A DNA stretch of 12,396 bases. Origin: Prolixibacteraceae bacterium. Its GTDB lineage: Bacteria; Bacteroidota; Bacteroidia; Bacteroidales; Prolixibacteraceae. Position numbers and translations under genes: made by a program. The stretch lies in assembly GCA_016930735.1 (NCBI GenBank), contig JAFGGF010000427.1, forward strand, positions 1-12,396, read 5' to 3'. Position 1 is the stretch's first letter. Each line of letters begins with the position of its first letter. The notes beneath the pieces are model-generated. The model saw nothing but the letters and a program-made list of their open reading frames with translations, did not search any database and was not told where the DNA came from. Below are positions 1 to 6,340 of the stretch, piece by piece.

Positions 1-1
1 A

Positions 2-55
2 ACCAAAAATTTTACGGGTATGGTTGATGCCGAGGCATTTCTTAAACGGTTGTGA
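2..55 (+). CDS. 3' end of an unidentified gene (partial at window edge)
   Basis: The first 55 bases hold an open frame entering from the left edge and ending in TGA at 53-55. Its last 17 residues include GMVDAEAFLKRL, an amphipathic helix-like tail with normal coding composition. Base content drops sharply to AT-rich sequence right after the stop, as expected at a gene end. The product cannot be identified from 17 residues. A minus-strand frame is also open across the same bases, so strand is not certain. The hairpin at 234-268 could end this transcript. Confidence 0.42.
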   Translation, partial: TKNFTGMVDAEAFLKRL

Positions 56-233
56 TATTGAAAATATAAGAAAATCATCGACTTTTCATTAATAACTAAA
101 TATAACAGAAATAACAATCTGAACCCTGGTAATTGATATTGCTTTTTATGTGCCAAAGATATGGAAAATAAAAAGTTCTGTTTCTGAATTCTGGTTTTTC
201 AGGAGAGAAATGAAGGGATTATATAAAAATTCT

Positions 234-268
234 AAAAGCGTTGTTACAAGAAGACAACAACGCTTTTT
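234..268. terminator. Bidirectional intrinsic terminator (12-bp stem)
   Basis: A perfect 12-bp inverted repeat, AAAAGCGTTGTT (234-245) and AACAACGCTTTT (256-267), encloses a 10-base loop and is followed by T at 268, giving a run of five T on the plus strand. The A-run on the other side gives a U-run in the minus direction. It lies about 105 bases past the stop of the minus-strand gene at 373-675 and about 180 bases past the plus-strand stop at 55, so it can serve either or both. No other hairpin in 56-372 is as strong, and I see no gene between 56 and 372. Confidence 0.72.
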
Positions 269-372
269 ACAGGCAGAGAGCTTAATTTTTAACTTCTTCC
301 ACCTTACTTTTTCAAATGTTTTTATGCTGTGTTTTCTTTTGGTTTATTGGTTTTACATCCTGAAATAATTTA

Positions 373-675
373 TTATAATAAGGATGCACCAATACCTAAA
401 AGAGCAAATACAAAAAGCAGTAATATTATTACAATTAGTGAAATTACTAAACCTGCAATGGCTAAACCTCTTGGTTTTTTAAATATTCCTACAAATGAAA
501 ATACTAAACCTAAAACCCAAAGAATCCATCCTAAAACAGGAACCCATCCTAAAAATAATGCGATAATTGCCAGCACAAAACCTGCTGTCCCCAGTCCATT
601 TGATTTTTTTTCAAGCTGATTGACTATAACAGTTTGCCCTGTTTGAGTTTGTCCATTTTGTTTACCATCTGCCAT
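373..675 (-). CDS. Small Gly-rich membrane protein, DUF4190-like
   Basis: A 100-residue membrane protein. Residues 1-25 form a polar, Gln/Gly/Thr-rich N-terminal tail. Three hydrophobic segments follow at about 28-48, 50-65 and 70-94. The segment 68-80 (PRGLAIAGLVISL) matches the glycine-spaced helix start typical of DUF4190-type proteins, small bacterial membrane proteins of unknown role, and a basic turn (KKPR, 66-69) precedes the last helix. The ATG at 673-675 is the natural start. The gene stands alone: the next minus-strand gene upstream is more than 370 bases away, with a GC-rich island between. The terminator at 234-268 probably ends its mRNA, leaving a long 3' untranslated region. No enzymatic motif is visible and the function is unknown. 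The family assignment is by pattern recognition only. Confidence 0.75.
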   Translation of the reverse strand: MADGKQNGQTQTGQTVIVNQLEKKSNGLGTAGFVLAIIALFLGWVPVLGWILWVLGLVFSFVGIFKKPRGLAIAGLVISLIVIILLLFVFALLGIGASLL

Positions 676-706
676 ATTAATAAAATTAAAGAATTTATCC
701 TACTCA

Positions 707-781
707 TGTGGCTTTTCGGAAACGCCCTGACTGGATAGCCTCCGATCAGAAAGGCCCGTTTTTTAGTGGTAGACCGGCTCC
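707..781. other. GC-rich island in an AT-rich intergenic gap
   Basis: Bases 711-780 contain 38 G/C out of 70, against 10 of 40 in 671-710 just to the left. Short complementary arms are present (GGC/GCC at 710-712 and 723-725 around a TTTTCGGAAA core; GCCT at 738-741 with AGGC at 752-755, followed by a T6 run). A plus-strand frame without ATG is open from 690 to the TAA at 813-815, and a minus-strand frame is open as well. It could be a dispersed repeat, a structured leader of the 373-675 gene, or the relic of a gene. I cannot tell which from one copy. Confidence 0.4.
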
Positions 782-785
782 ATTT

Positions 786-872
786 TTAAACAACCCATTT
801 GCCTTTAAGACTTAATGGAATCTTTAGAGTTGGTGGTTCTCTCGTTTGTTTATGTTCATTTTGTTTTTTCAT
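786..872 (-). CDS. Possible 28-residue basic small protein
   Basis: An ATG-initiated minus-strand frame of 28 codons plus TAA. The product starts MKKQNEHKQ, continues with a Pro-containing middle (REPPTLKIPL) and ends SLKGKWVV. It is basic and polar and has no membrane segment. For it: a start codon followed by AAA AAA, coding-like composition, and a position in an otherwise geneless 372-base gap upstream of the same-strand gene at 373-675. Against it: the length is within chance expectation and no convincing ribosome binding site or promoter is seen. The GC-rich island follows directly after its stop. Function unknown. Confidence 0.28.
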   Translation of the reverse strand: MKKQNEHKQTREPPTLKIPLSLKGKWVV

Positions 873-1047
873 AGTTTTTGCAAAGAATTCAGATTTAAAA
901 GTAATGAATCTTACAAAGCTGTATTTTTAATTAAGAGAATGATGGTACTGAACGATGTCGATAATGTAGTTCTGTATTTTCTGCGATGGAATAAAAATTA
1001 TTTTTAATTTGGTTTGAAATATTTCTGTTAATATTTTGCCTTGATTT
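873..1047. other. AT-rich intergenic sequence, no feature seen
   Basis: This remainder of the 676-1047 gap is AT-rich with several poly-T and poly-A runs. I see no long open frame, no convincing terminator for the minus-strand gene ending at 1048, and no TAnnTTTG-type promoter on the minus strand upstream of 872. Confidence 0.5.
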
Positions 1048-1491
1048 TTAACTATAAATAAGTTTGTTTTTATACTCACCTATTTTCACCCAGTAAATTA
1101 TCCAGCAAATAAATCCTCCTATCGAAGTTAAAAATCCTAAAAATGGTATAATACTGCAACAGAACAATATACAGTATGCCAAACCTAAACTGATCCCTGG
1201 CCTTTCTTCATCAGTCCTGATCCCTTTTGATGCAAATTCGAATTTGAGGGAATCTGCAATTCTGTTAACAATGATAAATTGCCAAACCAAACCGAAAAGC
1301 GGAATTAAAGAAAGCCATACCTGTTCGGGTGGCATTTTCCTGTTTTCAATGCTTACGGCATATAAAGTCTTTTGAAGTGTGATTAAATAGAAAATAAACG
1401 GAATTATACTTAGTCCGGAAAACAAAAAGATAATTATTATTTCCTGCGGACCAATAAATCCAAGTAGAATGAAATTTAGTAAATGGTTCAT
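1048..1491 (-). CDS. Conserved Bacteroidota integral membrane protein, unknown function
   Basis: A 147-residue membrane protein with hydrophobic segments at about 16-39, 57-76, 102-118 and 120-136. Between the first two is a conserved-looking patch, ENRKMPPEQVWLSLIPLFG (49-67), followed by WQFIIVNRIADSL (70-82). After a charged loop (83-97) comes ERPGISLGLAYCILFCC, and the protein closes with CWIIYWVKIGEY (129-140). I recognise this pattern (MPPEQVW, VNRIADSL, CWIIYWVKI) from small Bacteroidota membrane proteins generally left as hypothetical. It resembles DUF4328-like proteins, but that link is tentative. No catalytic or metal-binding motif is apparent. The gene is monocistronic, with over 300 bases free on both sides. 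Start at the ATG (1489-1491) is supported by the stop-rich sequence upstream. Confidence 0.78.
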   Translation of the reverse strand: MNHLLNFILLGFIGPQEIIIIFLFSGLSIIPFIFYLITLQKTLYAVSIENRKMPPEQVWLSLIPLFGLVWQFIIVNRIADSLKFEFASKGIRTDEERPGISLGLAYCILFCCSIIPFLGFLTSIGGFICWIIYWVKIGEYKNKLIYS

Positions 1492-1817
1492 GATAGTATA
1501 AATTAGGTTATGTCAGGTTTTTAAATGTACTAAGTTTTGAATGTTCAGTTTCTTATAATCAAAATATGTTTTTAAATTTCATCATACATCATGTTCATTA
1601 AGGCAGCATGAATTTAACGATAAATGTTGTTCCTTGCAATAAATGCAGGATGAATTGATTATTGACAATTCATTTTTTTCTGCTGTATTGAAAATAATAA
1701 ATTAAAAACGCTGGAATTAAAAGAAATTTGTCTGGTAAAATAATAAAATGAGATATAAATGGTTATTGGTTGTTTTTAAGAGGAAAATCTGAAATAGAAT
1801 AATAGTTATTTATTGAT
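1492..1817. other. 326-base AT-rich gap between two minus-strand genes
   Basis: No protein-coding frame is credible here. The gap holds an imperfect direct repeat (GCAGCATGAATT at 1603-1614 and GCAGGATGAATT at 1645-1656, 11 of 12 matching) and a plus-strand terminator-like hairpin at 1650-1679, described separately. I found no clear terminator for the minus-strand gene ending at 1818 and no clear -7/-33 promoter pair for the gene starting at 1491. Confidence 0.5.
1650..1679 (+). terminator. Terminator-like hairpin with T7 tract, plus-strand orientation
   Basis: ATGAATTG (1650-1657) and CAATTCAT (1666-1673) form a perfect 8-bp stem with an 8-base loop, followed by seven T (1673-1679, the first also closing the stem). 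Only the plus-strand direction has the T tract, yet both flanking genes are on the minus strand. The stem is AT-rich, so its strength is modest. It may end an unannotated plus-strand transcript or be a chance structure. Confidence 0.35.
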
Positions 1818-2261
1818 TTATCTGATCCGATTAAGGCTGCGGATCAGGGCTTCGTCTTTTCCGATATTTCTGATAGCCAGATAATCAAGGATGATCGCAA
1901 CCAAAGGGAAAGAAACACTTATTTTAAATGCTATTGTTTCATTCTCGAAACTGGCATAAGTGAAGTAGTAGAATATTCCAAATAAACCAAGTAGAAGAAT
2001 TATTAAAAAAGTAAGGATACGCATTTGCCTGATACGCTTTTTGTACATAAAAATGGCAACCAGGTGCAAAAGGACAATGATTCCGAGAAAAAGCATAATC
2101 GGGATGCCGTTGTAAATAATTTCTTCATTAAGCATTACCCCCTGCACTTTAAAAATGTAGATTTGACCTGCTGCAGAAATATCGGCGAGTGGTACAAAAA
2201 ATAAAACTCCTGTAATTAATGTTGCAAGAAATATAAATATGGTTTGAATACGTTGTATCAT
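1818..2261 (-). CDS. DUF4293 family membrane protein
   Basis: A 147-residue four-helix membrane protein: helices at about 7-25, 53-72, 83-102 and 112-130. The opening MIQRIQTIFIFLA and the closing AIRNIGKDEALIRSLNRIR (129-147) are the hallmarks I associate with DUF4293, a Bacteroidota family of unknown function, and the length is right for it. The loop between helices 1 and 2 (26-52) probably lies outside the membrane. A basic cluster (YKKRIRQMR, 73-81) and the basic tail suggest cytosolic placement of the second loop and C terminus by the positive-inside rule. It lies 127 bases downstream of the addA stop on the same strand, and a candidate promoter just before its start (2279-2286) suggests separate transcription. 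No biochemical role is known. Confidence 0.86.
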   Translation of the reverse strand: MIQRIQTIFIFLATLITGVLFFVPLADISAAGQIYIFKVQGVMLNEEIIYNGIPIMLFLGIIVLLHLVAIFMYKKRIRQMRILTFLIILLLGLFGIFYYFTYASFENETIAFKISVSFPLVAIILDYLAIRNIGKDEALIRSLNRIR

Positions 2262-2271
2262 ATCTTCTGTG

Positions 2272-2283
2272 TTTTGCGCAAAA
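2272..2283. promoter_or_regulatory. 12-bp palindrome TTTTGCGCAAAA, possible operator
   Basis: A perfect 12-base palindrome overlaps the candidate -7 box and the expected transcription start of the DUF4293 gene, ending 11 bases before its ATG. A dimeric repressor bound there could block transcription. It is short, and in an AT-rich genome a palindrome with a GCGC core may still be chance, so this is inference from position. Confidence 0.25.
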
Positions 2284-2286
2284 ATA
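2279..2286 (-). promoter_or_regulatory. Candidate Bacteroidota -7 box of the DUF4293 gene
   Basis: On the minus strand these bases read TATTTTTG, a full match to the Bacteroidota -7 consensus TAnnTTTG. The box ends 18 bases before the ATG at 2261, so a transcript starting shortly after it would have a short leader. The -33 region has no clear TTTG, which lowers confidence. Confidence 0.38.
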
Positions 2287-2388
2287 GTGTTTTTTTATAA
2301 GCAGAGTTTTTTCTTTAAAAATTTAATAGATTGCCCTACAATTTTAACAAAGATTCACCTGTAATAACAGTTATATTAATTTTAAACT

Positions 2389-5300
2389 TCAAATGATACA
2401 AACCTTTTCAACTTTATTCGGGACTAGGTACCATAAATAACCCTCAACCTCAGTTAACCCGGTCTTTTTTAATTCATTTGCATAATTTATCACCTGGCTG
2501 TTATAAATTTCAGGCAAAACATGGCTTAATTTATAATCAACTATAATCCCATTATTGTTTTTTATCATGATCCGGTCCGGGCGTTTTATATCGTCTTTTG
2601 TAAGCAGGCTCCTTTCAGTGAAAACCTTGTAGTTTCCAGAAAACCAGTCTTTTACTTCAGGATTTTCCAATAGTTCTTTAATCCATCTAGTCATGATTTT
2701 ATATTCGTCGGCATTAATTTTCTGCATTTTAAATGCTTCCAGGCATGAAGTCTCCACATTCTTTGCTGTTTCAATACCCGCTAGGATTTCATGTAGCAAT
2801 TTTCCAAGGTTTTTATCAGTCAATCCCGATTCAGAGAAAAAATCATCTGTTTCTGTACGTAACTTCAACCGGGAATTAAATTCAAAAAAGCTATAATTTT
2901 TAAGGTACACTTCTTTTTTTATTTTGATTGCCTCTCTTTTGTTTACTTCCAATGTTCCAAGGCTGAAAACTGTTTTGGTATTTGTTTCTTTTCGGTTCCA
3001 GCTTTCAGGACTGGCAATTTTTTCCAGTACATCAAACAGAAAAACTTCAACCTGATCATTCTTTTTTTCAGGTAACTGGGCATTTACATATAATACAGAA
3101 ACAGCCCTTGTAAATGCAACATAAATTAGGTTCAGGTTATCGATATAAGAATTTAATTTTTCTTCAAAATAGTCGTTATAAAAAATCGATTTTTTCATTA
3201 AATCAACTGCTTTTGCCGGCACCAGGGGGAGTTGGTCAAATGGTTCTACGGTTGGTTTACACCATAAGGTTGGTGGACTGTTCCAGGAAAGGCTCCAATC
3301 GAAAAACGGTATCAGTACAGCTTTGAATTCGAGCCCTTTTGATTTATGAATGGTTAAAATCCGGATGGCATCAGCATCGTCGTTTACGTTTACCGAAAGT
3401 TTTTCGCCTTTTTCATCCCACCAAAGCAGGAAGTTGGATAAATCGTTTGAAATATTTGTTTTTATTTGTGCTGACTGGTCAATCAGCCCCTGTAAAAAGG
3501 GTAAATCTTCTTCAAGGTCAAACAAATTGAATGTTTTGCAAATATAAGTGATCGCTTCATCTATGGAAGAGTTCAGGATGTTTGTCCTTAGAATTTCAAT
3601 CAGTGGTTTAAAAATAGTATCAAATTCAGATTCAAAATTAGTATCCAGCCAGGGTATAACCTGATTGCCTGAACCGGCAAAGTTAAATGCTGCCTGACCT
3701 TTTTCGTCTATGGTTTTATAAACAATGTCTTTCCCTTTTTTTGATAGCTCGGGGTACAGGAAAACCTTGTATTCATTCAAAATACCGGCTTTGACAAGTT
3801 TATCTTCAGGATTTACCAGGTGGGAAATTACCTGAGTTACAAAAATTACACCTTTTGAAGAATTCAGGAACAACGATTCATTGGAAATTATTTCGGGATT
3901 AAATCCGCTGTTTCCTTCCTTTTCTGAAGCCTCAAGGAAATACCGGATAATTTCACTTCCTTCGGTATTCTTGCGAACCAAAATAGCAATATCGCTGCCC
4001 TTATATCCGTTTTTGAAAAGTTCTTTTACCTGCTCAAATAAAAGATCCAATGTTTGGTTTTTAAATGAAAGTTCCTGATTTTCTATTATAAAAGAAACTT
4101 CTGCAAAACCGTTATTGTATGACTCAACCTTTCCAATATGCTGATCTACTTCTTTATAAATGTGATGAATAATCTCAGAAACATTATTTTCGTTTTGTTC
4201 ATCCTCGCTTTGATATTTTTCAGCAACCAGTTTTTTTAATTCTGGGAAAATAAGGTTGTTGAATTTAATGATTGTACCATCGCTCCGGTGATTTGTTTTG
4301 AGGTTTTCAATTTTAAGTTGTTGATTATTGAACAGATCCTCAATTTTTTGTGCAAGGATCCTCCAGTCGCTGTTTCTCCACCGGTAAATCGATTGTTTAA
4401 CGTCGCCTACTGCAAGGTTTTCATTTCCTTCAGCCATCGAATTATCGATCAATGGTTTAAAGTTGTCCCATTGCATTCCTGAAGTATCCTGGAATTCATC
4501 CAACATGAAGTGATTATAGGTATTCCCTGTTTTTTCATATATAAACGGAGAGTCGCTGCCATCGATAATCCGCTTTAAAAGCAGGTTTGAATCGGAAATC
4601 GGAAGGATGCCTTTTTCATAACGAAGAAGATCCATTTCTTTTTGCAGGTCGCTTAAAACACCAAGGCTGTAAAGGTTTGAGGAGATTAGTTTGGCAGTAA
4701 AATAGTTTTGGCTGTTTTTTTCAGAATAATTAAGAATTTCAATTAGTATTGGCAGTAGTTGAGCGTTTATCAGACTGATTATTTCATTTCTCCTTTTATG
4801 ATCTTTTTTAACCCATTTTTCCGGATCGCCGGCTCCATCCTTGATCCTTGATCCAAATTCGAAATTCCCTTTTGTAACTTTAATGAATGCTCCTGCTACC
4901 CCGGTTTCTCCATACGAAAAATCTGAAATATCCAGCTGTCCTGATTTTATAATGTTAAGGCCTTTTTCGCCTTTGATTTTCATTTCTTTTTCAAACACAG
5001 CAATAATTTTTTGCAGTTGTTTCCGGTAATTTTTCAGAATATTTCGGTCATAAAATTTCTGATGATCACCGGTGAAAAAATCCTGAAATTTCTCGCTGAA
5101 CAATTCTTTCCCCAGTTTAAAAATTTCATCCCGGATATTAACCCCCTTACTGTTTTGAATCCTTTCTTCACCCAGTTGGGTCAGCCACTTCAGGAGTTCT
5201 TTATCAGTTGCTGAGTTTAATATCAGGCGGTCGGTTGCTTCATATAAAAGCATGTCGTTGTCAAGTTCAAGGGTATAGCCTGGGGTAAGCCCGAGTTCAC

Positions 5301-5655
5301 GGTTAAACGATTTAATAACTTTTTGTGTGAATTTATCGATGGTGCTGATTGAGAAACGGTTGTAATCATGTAGTATATTCCTAAGAGCTTTTTTAGCTTT
5401 TTCCTGAATTTCCAAACGGCTAATTTTCAGTTCTTCCGAAATTACTTTGGTATAATTGCTTTCTTCAATGTTGTTTGCCATTTTGTAAAGTTGGCTGACA
5501 ACACGTTCTTTCATTTCGGCAGTGGCTTTGTTTGTAAAAGTTACCGCAAGGATATTTTTATAGTTGAATTCGTTTTGAAGTACCAGTTTCAGGTATTCTG
5601 TAACCAACCTGAAGGTTTTCCCTGATCCTGCTGATGCTTTGTAAACGGTTAACAT
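2389..5655 (-). CDS. addA: AddA/RecB-type UvrD-family helicase-nuclease
   Basis: A 1088-residue superfamily 1A helicase fused to a RecB-family nuclease, expected to process double-strand DNA breaks for RecA-dependent recombination. Helicase motifs are intact: Walker A ASAGSGKT (7-14), motif Ia AVTFTNKATAEMKERV (37-52), Walker B DEFQDT (386-391), motif III VGDVKQSIYRWR (416-427), motif IV-like LKTNHRSD (452-459), motif V ILTIHKSKGLEF (766-777) and motif VI LIYVAFTRA (843-851). The C-terminal nuclease shows GKLLHEIL (His955), Glu1014, RPDRI (Asp1027), VDYK (Asp1040, Lys1042) and Gln1054, so the nuclease site looks complete. The start at 5655 puts Walker A at residue 7, as expected. It follows the secreted-protein gene by 14 bp and is probably cotranscribed with it. 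The usual partner AddB is not in this window. AddA is preferred over RecB because RecC/RecD are absent, but the partner gene is needed to settle the name. Confidence 0.9.
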   Translation of the reverse strand: MLTVYKASAGSGKTFRLVTEYLKLVLQNEFNYKNILAVTFTNKATAEMKERVVSQLYKMANNIEESNYTKVISEELKISRLEIQEKAKKALRNILHDYNRFSISTIDKFTQKVIKSFNRELGLTPGYTLELDNDMLLYEATDRLILNSATDKELLKWLTQLGEERIQNSKGVNIRDEIFKLGKELFSEKFQDFFTGDHQKFYDRNILKNYRKQLQKIIAVFEKEMKIKGEKGLNIIKSGQLDISDFSYGETGVAGAFIKVTKGNFEFGSRIKDGAGDPEKWVKKDHKRRNEIISLINAQLLPILIEILNYSEKNSQNYFTAKLISSNLYSLGVLSDLQKEMDLLRYEKGILPISDSNLLLKRIIDGSDSPFIYEKTGNTYNHFMLDEFQDTSGMQWDNFKPLIDNSMAEGNENLAVGDVKQSIYRWRNSDWRILAQKIEDLFNNQQLKIENLKTNHRSDGTIIKFNNLIFPELKKLVAEKYQSEDEQNENNVSEIIHHIYKEVDQHIGKVESYNNGFAEVSFIIENQELSFKNQTLDLLFEQVKELFKNGYKGSDIAILVRKNTEGSEIIRYFLEASEKEGNSGFNPEIISNESLFLNSSKGVIFVTQVISHLVNPEDKLVKAGILNEYKVFLYPELSKKGKDIVYKTIDEKGQAAFNFAGSGNQVIPWLDTNFESEFDTIFKPLIEILRTNILNSSIDEAITYICKTFNLFDLEEDLPFLQGLIDQSAQIKTNISNDLSNFLLWWDEKGEKLSVNVNDDADAIRILTIHKSKGLEFKAVLIPFFDWSLSWNSPPTLWCKPTVEPFDQLPLVPAKAVDLMKKSIFYNDYFEEKLNSYIDNLNLIYVAFTRAVSVLYVNAQLPEKKNDQVEVFLFDVLEKIASPESWNRKETNTKTVFSLGTLEVNKREAIKIKKEVYLKNYSFFEFNSRLKLRTETDDFFSESGLTDKNLGKLLHEILAGIETAKNVETSCLEAFKMQKINADEYKIMTRWIKELLENPEVKDWFSGNYKVFTERSLLTKDDIKRPDRIMIKNNNGIIVDYKLSHVLPEIYNSQVINYANELKKTGLTEVEGYLWYLVPNKVEKVCII

Positions 5656-5669
5656 ATTCGCTGATTTAC

Positions 5670-6203
5670 TTAATACCTTTGGTTAGTTATGCTTACACTG
5701 GTCTGAATTTTTACCTTCTTTGAAACTTTATATTCAAGGAACATGGAAGCTCCCCTGACATCAAAATTGTTTAATCCCTGATTTGGGAAAGGTGAGGAAA
5801 AGATTGATTTTGCTCCAAAATTGTTTCCTCCAAAGGTAAATTTATCCGATAATTTGTAAGCTGCCTGGTTAAAAATAGCTGCCGAACTGGTAAAAGGCAT
5901 CATCGCGTACGGAAAGTTTATATTTGAATTGCCTTCAGGATTAAATATCAGATAATTGTAATCCTGTTTCATATGAAGCCATTGCCGGCTGAAATCAAAT
6001 TCAGGTAATTTCAGGGTACTTGTTTCCATCCTGAATAAATCGTACTGAAAAGGTATTATTTGATTTATAAATACGTTTTCAGGTATTAAAATGCTGTCAT
6101 TAAGATAAGCTGAGTCAACAGGTGGAAGATTTGGTTTAATCAATTCCTGGGCACTTATTTCTCCTGAAATCAGAATAGCAATTATGAAGAGTATTTTTTT
6201 CAT
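5670..6203 (-). CDS. Short secreted protein with outer-membrane-like beta strands
   Basis: A 177-residue protein with a signal peptide: KK at 2-3, hydrophobic 4-13, and a likely signal peptidase I cut after ISA (16-18). There is no lipobox Cys. The mature N-terminal half (20-100) is acidic and polar. The C-terminal part (120-177) shows alternating beta-strand patterns (FTFGGNNFGAKSIF, ASMFLEYKV, KVKIQTSVSI) and ends in Tyr, recalling the strand-plus-aromatic ending of outer-membrane proteins, though it is too short for a normal barrel. I do not recognise the family. The stop lies 14 bp before the addA start on the same strand, so the two are probably one transcript. A weak -7-like TATTTTTA lies at 6222-6229 on the minus strand. 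An AAGGA tract upstream of the ATG supports the start. It may belong to the cell envelope and have nothing to do with DNA repair. Confidence 0.72.
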   Translation of the reverse strand: MKKILFIIAILISGEISAQELIKPNLPPVDSAYLNDSILIPENVFINQIIPFQYDLFRMETSTLKLPEFDFSRQWLHMKQDYNYLIFNPEGNSNINFPYAMMPFTSSAAIFNQAAYKLSDKFTFGGNNFGAKSIFSSPFPNQGLNNFDVRGASMFLEYKVSKKVKIQTSVSITNQRY

Positions 6204-6286
6204 ATAAATTCCTTTCCGATATAAAAATAGGAAGAAATAACGGGATAGGTGTAGCCATTAAATTTTTTTAAGGAAATAATAACCTG

Positions 6287-6322
6287 TTGTTTTTCCATTC
6301 TGTAATAAAAAGAACTATTTTG
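6287..6322 (+). promoter_or_regulatory. Candidate promoter of the hydrolase gene
   Basis: TTGTTTTT at 6287-6294 and TATTTTG at 6316-6322 resemble the Bacteroidota -33 and -7 elements, but the -7 box is one base short of TAnnTTTG. A start just after it would give a leader of roughly a dozen bases before the ATG at 6341. The 137-base gap is divergent, so it must also hold the promoter of the minus-strand 6203 gene. Confidence 0.28.
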
Positions 6323-6340
6323 TGAAAAATTTATGATCAA

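Noticed and set aside
150..368. A 72-codon plus-strand open frame in the left intergenic region
   Set aside because: It reads straight through the 12-bp terminator hairpin at 234-268, is rich in Phe/Lys/Ser as random AT-rich sequence is, and shows no domain or signal pattern.
329..619. A 96-codon plus-strand open frame antisense to the small membrane protein
   Set aside because: It overlaps the minus-strand gene 373-675, whose three-helix product is far more protein-like. The Pro/Thr/Lys-rich translation is the typical mirror of a hydrophobic gene.
707..781. The GC-rich island as a tRNA or known riboswitch
   Set aside because: No cloverleaf, T-loop GTTCRA-type sequence or recognisable aptamer core could be found on either strand. 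Only short arms of 3-4 bp are present.
2331..2388. Terminator for the addA gene around CTGTAATAACAG
   Set aside because: The stem is only 4 bp and no T tract follows in the minus direction.
2693..5214. Several plus-strand open frames of 60-70 codons inside the helicase gene
   Set aside because: All are antisense shadows of a gene whose helicase and nuclease motifs are continuous across the region.
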